Of a stretch of DNA of 64,000 bases, positions 62,571 through 64,000 are shown piece by piece. The stretch comes from Rhizobium leguminosarum bv. trifolii WSM1325. Its GTDB lineage: Bacteria > Pseudomonadota > Alphaproteobacteria > Rhizobiales > Rhizobiaceae. The notes under the pieces are model-generated. The model worked only from the letters and a program-made list of their open reading frames with translations. It ran no database searches and was not told the DNA's origin. The stretch's first letter is position 1, and each line of letters begins with the position of its first letter. The translations under genes and the position numbers were made by a program. The DNA lies in contig CP001622.1 of NCBI GenBank assembly GCA_000023185.1, forward strand, positions 3,038,001 through 3,102,000, given 5' to 3'.

Positions 62571-64000
62571 TCAAACCCGCGCACAAAACCCATCCAACGC
62601 CGCAAGCTTCACCAATCCCGCGTCAGCCACCGCCTCGAAGCCCGGCATCGCAAGCGGTTCCCCGAGCACGATGCCGTCAGGCAGGCGGAATTCCGCCGGT
62701 TTGCGCGTCAGGTTGAAAATGAAGAGCAGTTTTTCTCCGCCCTTTTCGCGGGTGAAGGCGAGCAGATCCTGGTTGGTGCCGATGAAGGTCATCTCGCCGT
62801 CGATCAGCGCCAGGTGGCTCCTCCGGAATGCGAGCGTCCTGCGGTAGTGATGCAGCACCGAGCTGTCGCTCGTCTCCTGCGTATCCACGGAAAGCGCTGC
62901 CTGCTCGTAAGGTACCGGCAGCCAGCTCTTCTCGGCCGACGTGAAGCCCGCATGCGCCTTGCCGGCTTCCCAGGGCATCGGCGTGCGGCATCCGTCGCGG
63001 CCCTTGAAGGCCGGCCAGAAGCGGATGCCGTAGGGATCGCGCAGATCCTCGAAGGCGAGCTCCGCCTCGGGCAGGCCGAGTTCCTCGCCTTGATAGAGGC
63101 AGATCGAGCCACGTAGTGCCGCAAGCACCGAGATCGCCAGCTTGGCGATGACAGGCCGCTCTTCCTCCGTCCGCGCAAAACGGCTGACATGGCGCATGAC
63201 GTCGTGGTTGGAAAAAGCCCAGCAGACCCAGCCGTCCGTGACTGCTTTCTGGAAGGCCTCGACGCAGCCGCGAATATGCTCGGCGGTGAATTCCGGCCCC
63301 AGCAGATCAAATGTGTAGCACATGTGCAGCTTGTCGCCGCCACTCGTATAGGCGCCAACCGTCTTCAGCGAACGCGCCCCATCGCCGACTTCGCCGACGG
63401 TCGTGCGATCCTCGTACTGGTTGAGCAGCGCCCGGAAGCGTTTGAGGAAATCGACATTTTCCGGCTGCGTCTTGTCATAGAGGTGGTTCTGCATGCCGTA
63501 GGGATTGCTGTCGGGCGCATCGAGGCCTGCGTCATCCTCATCCGGCTCGTGCGGCGGATTGCTCCTGAGCAGCTTGTCGCAGAAATAATAGTTGACCGTA
63601 TCCAGGCGGAAGCCGTCGACGCCGCGGTCGAGCCAGAACTTCACCGTCTCCAGCACCGCATCCTGCACGGCCTCGCTGTGGAAGTTGAGATCCGGCTGCG
63701 AGGTCAGGAAATTATGCTGGTAATATTGCCGGCGCACGCCATCCCATTCCCAGCCCGGCCCGCCGAAGATCGACAGCCAGTTGTTCGGCGCCGTGCCGTC
63801 AGGCTTCGGATCGGCCCAGACATACCAATCCGCCTTGGGATTGGTCCGGCTCGATCGGCTCTCGACGAACCAGGGATGCCGGTCGGAGGTGTGCGAGATC
63901 ACCTGGTCGATAACAACCTTGATGCCGAGCTTGTGCGCCTCGGCCATCATCTCGTCGAAATCGGCGAGTGTCCCGAAGATCGGATCGACGTCGCAATAAT
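62571..64000 (-). CDS. aglA: Alpha-glucosidase (GH13), 3' part
   Basis: About 476 codons are visible and the 5' end lies beyond 64000. Conserved GH13 regions: IDQVISHTSDRHPWF (region I), GFRLDTVNYY (region II, nucleophile Asp), VGEVGDG (region III, acid Glu) and AFSNHDVMRHVSR (region IV, Asp). The sequence resembles rhizobial AglA, usually encoded beside an alpha-glucoside ABC importer. It hydrolyses alpha-1,4-linked glucosides in the cytoplasm. It is separated from ade by 62 bases, converging. Confidence 0.93.
   Translation of the reverse strand, partial: YCDVDPIFGTLADFDEMMAEAHKLGIKVVIDQVISHTSDRHPWFVESRSSRTNPKADWYVWADPKPDGTAPNNWLSIFGGPGWEWDGVRRQYYQHNFLTSQPDLNFHSEAVQDAVLETVKFWLDRGVDGFRLDTVNYYFCDKLLRSNPPHEPDEDDAGLDAPDSNPYGMQNHLYDKTQPENVDFLKRFRALLNQYEDRTTVGEVGDGARSLKTVGAYTSGGDKLHMCYTFDLLGPEFTAEHIRGCVEAFQKAVTDGWVCWAFSNHDVMRHVSRFARTEEERPVIAKLAISVLAALRGSICLYQGEELGLPEAELAFEDLRDPYGIRFWPAFKGRDGCRTPMPWEAGKAHAGFTSAEKSWLPVPYEQAALSVDTQETSDSSVLHHYRRTLAFRRSHLALIDGEMTFIGTNQDLLAFTREKGGEKLLFIFNLTRKPAEFRLPDGIVLGEPLAMPGFEAVADAGLVKLAALDGFCARV

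Noticed and set aside
1..64000. CRISPR arrays, tRNA or rRNA genes, prophage or plasmid functions
   Set aside because: No regularly spaced repeats, no tRNA-like cloverleaf sequences noticed and no integrase, capsid or replication genes. A tRNAscan run would confirm.

Overview
This is GC-rich chromosomal DNA of an alphaproteobacterium, most likely a Rhizobium of the leguminosarum/etli group. The indicators are RIME-type palindromic repeats, a fused trpE(G) behind a trpL attenuator with WWW, a NolR-like regulator, a choXWV choline importer, an AglA-type alpha-glucosidase, and overall gene content. No phage, plasmid, insertion sequence, CRISPR array, rRNA or tRNA was seen. It reads as ordinary housekeeping and transport genome.

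Layout. 1-10.6 kb: 5' end of petA (Rieske protein), an exported EEP-family phosphodiesterase, two paralogous ABC exporters flanking an orphan RHH protein, trmL, a Na/Pi cotransporter-like protein, hemF and three small ORFs. 10.6-20.1 kb: a minus-strand cluster (cca, Nudix, DUF1285) diverges from a plus-strand operon (MoxR ATPase, DUF58, DUF4159, VWA-like membrane protein) that resembles an aerotolerance/envelope chaperone system. 20.1-28 kb: acetyltransferases, a glutathionyl-hydroquinone reductase, Nudix, metallophosphoesterase, TPR protein, an ECF-like sigma/anti-sigma pair, and a quinone oxidoreductase divergent from an HxlR regulator. 28-38.5 kb: leuA with a leucine-rich leader peptide, benE, a ClpP paralogue, a DUF2076 protein, queF-CDF transporter, a PD-(D/E)XK-like protein and trpE(G) with its attenuator. 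38.5-48.5 kb: TonB-dependent heme receptor with a palindromic operator, extensin-family protein, RHH/ParE toxin-antitoxin pair, fhs, a YqhA protein, a tandem ClpP-like periplasmic protein, and a LuxR-type solo with a PAS protein. 48.5-64 kb: DUF2333 and coiled-coil proteins, thymidine kinase, choXWV, HugZ-like protein, nolR, omega-aminotransferase, HD-GYP protein, branched-chain amino acid binding protein, adenine deaminase, and the 3' part of an alpha-glucosidase.

Regulatory and repeat content is the most interesting part. Both amino-acid biosynthetic genes (trpE(G) and leuA) have upstream leader peptides whose ATG sits 6-7 bases after a good -10 box, so both leaders look leaderless. Four RIME-like two-hairpin repeats, one half copy, and one 271-bp element with 32-bp terminal inverted repeats (plus a minimal 43-bp relative) lie between genes. 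Two RIMEs supply the last 15 or so codons and the stop of the preceding gene, and the 271-bp element overlaps the stop codon of a third. A 27-bp perfect palindrome overlaps the heme-receptor -35 box, two NolR-consensus sites precede nolR, and two envelope-protein genes share an unexplained 5' motif.
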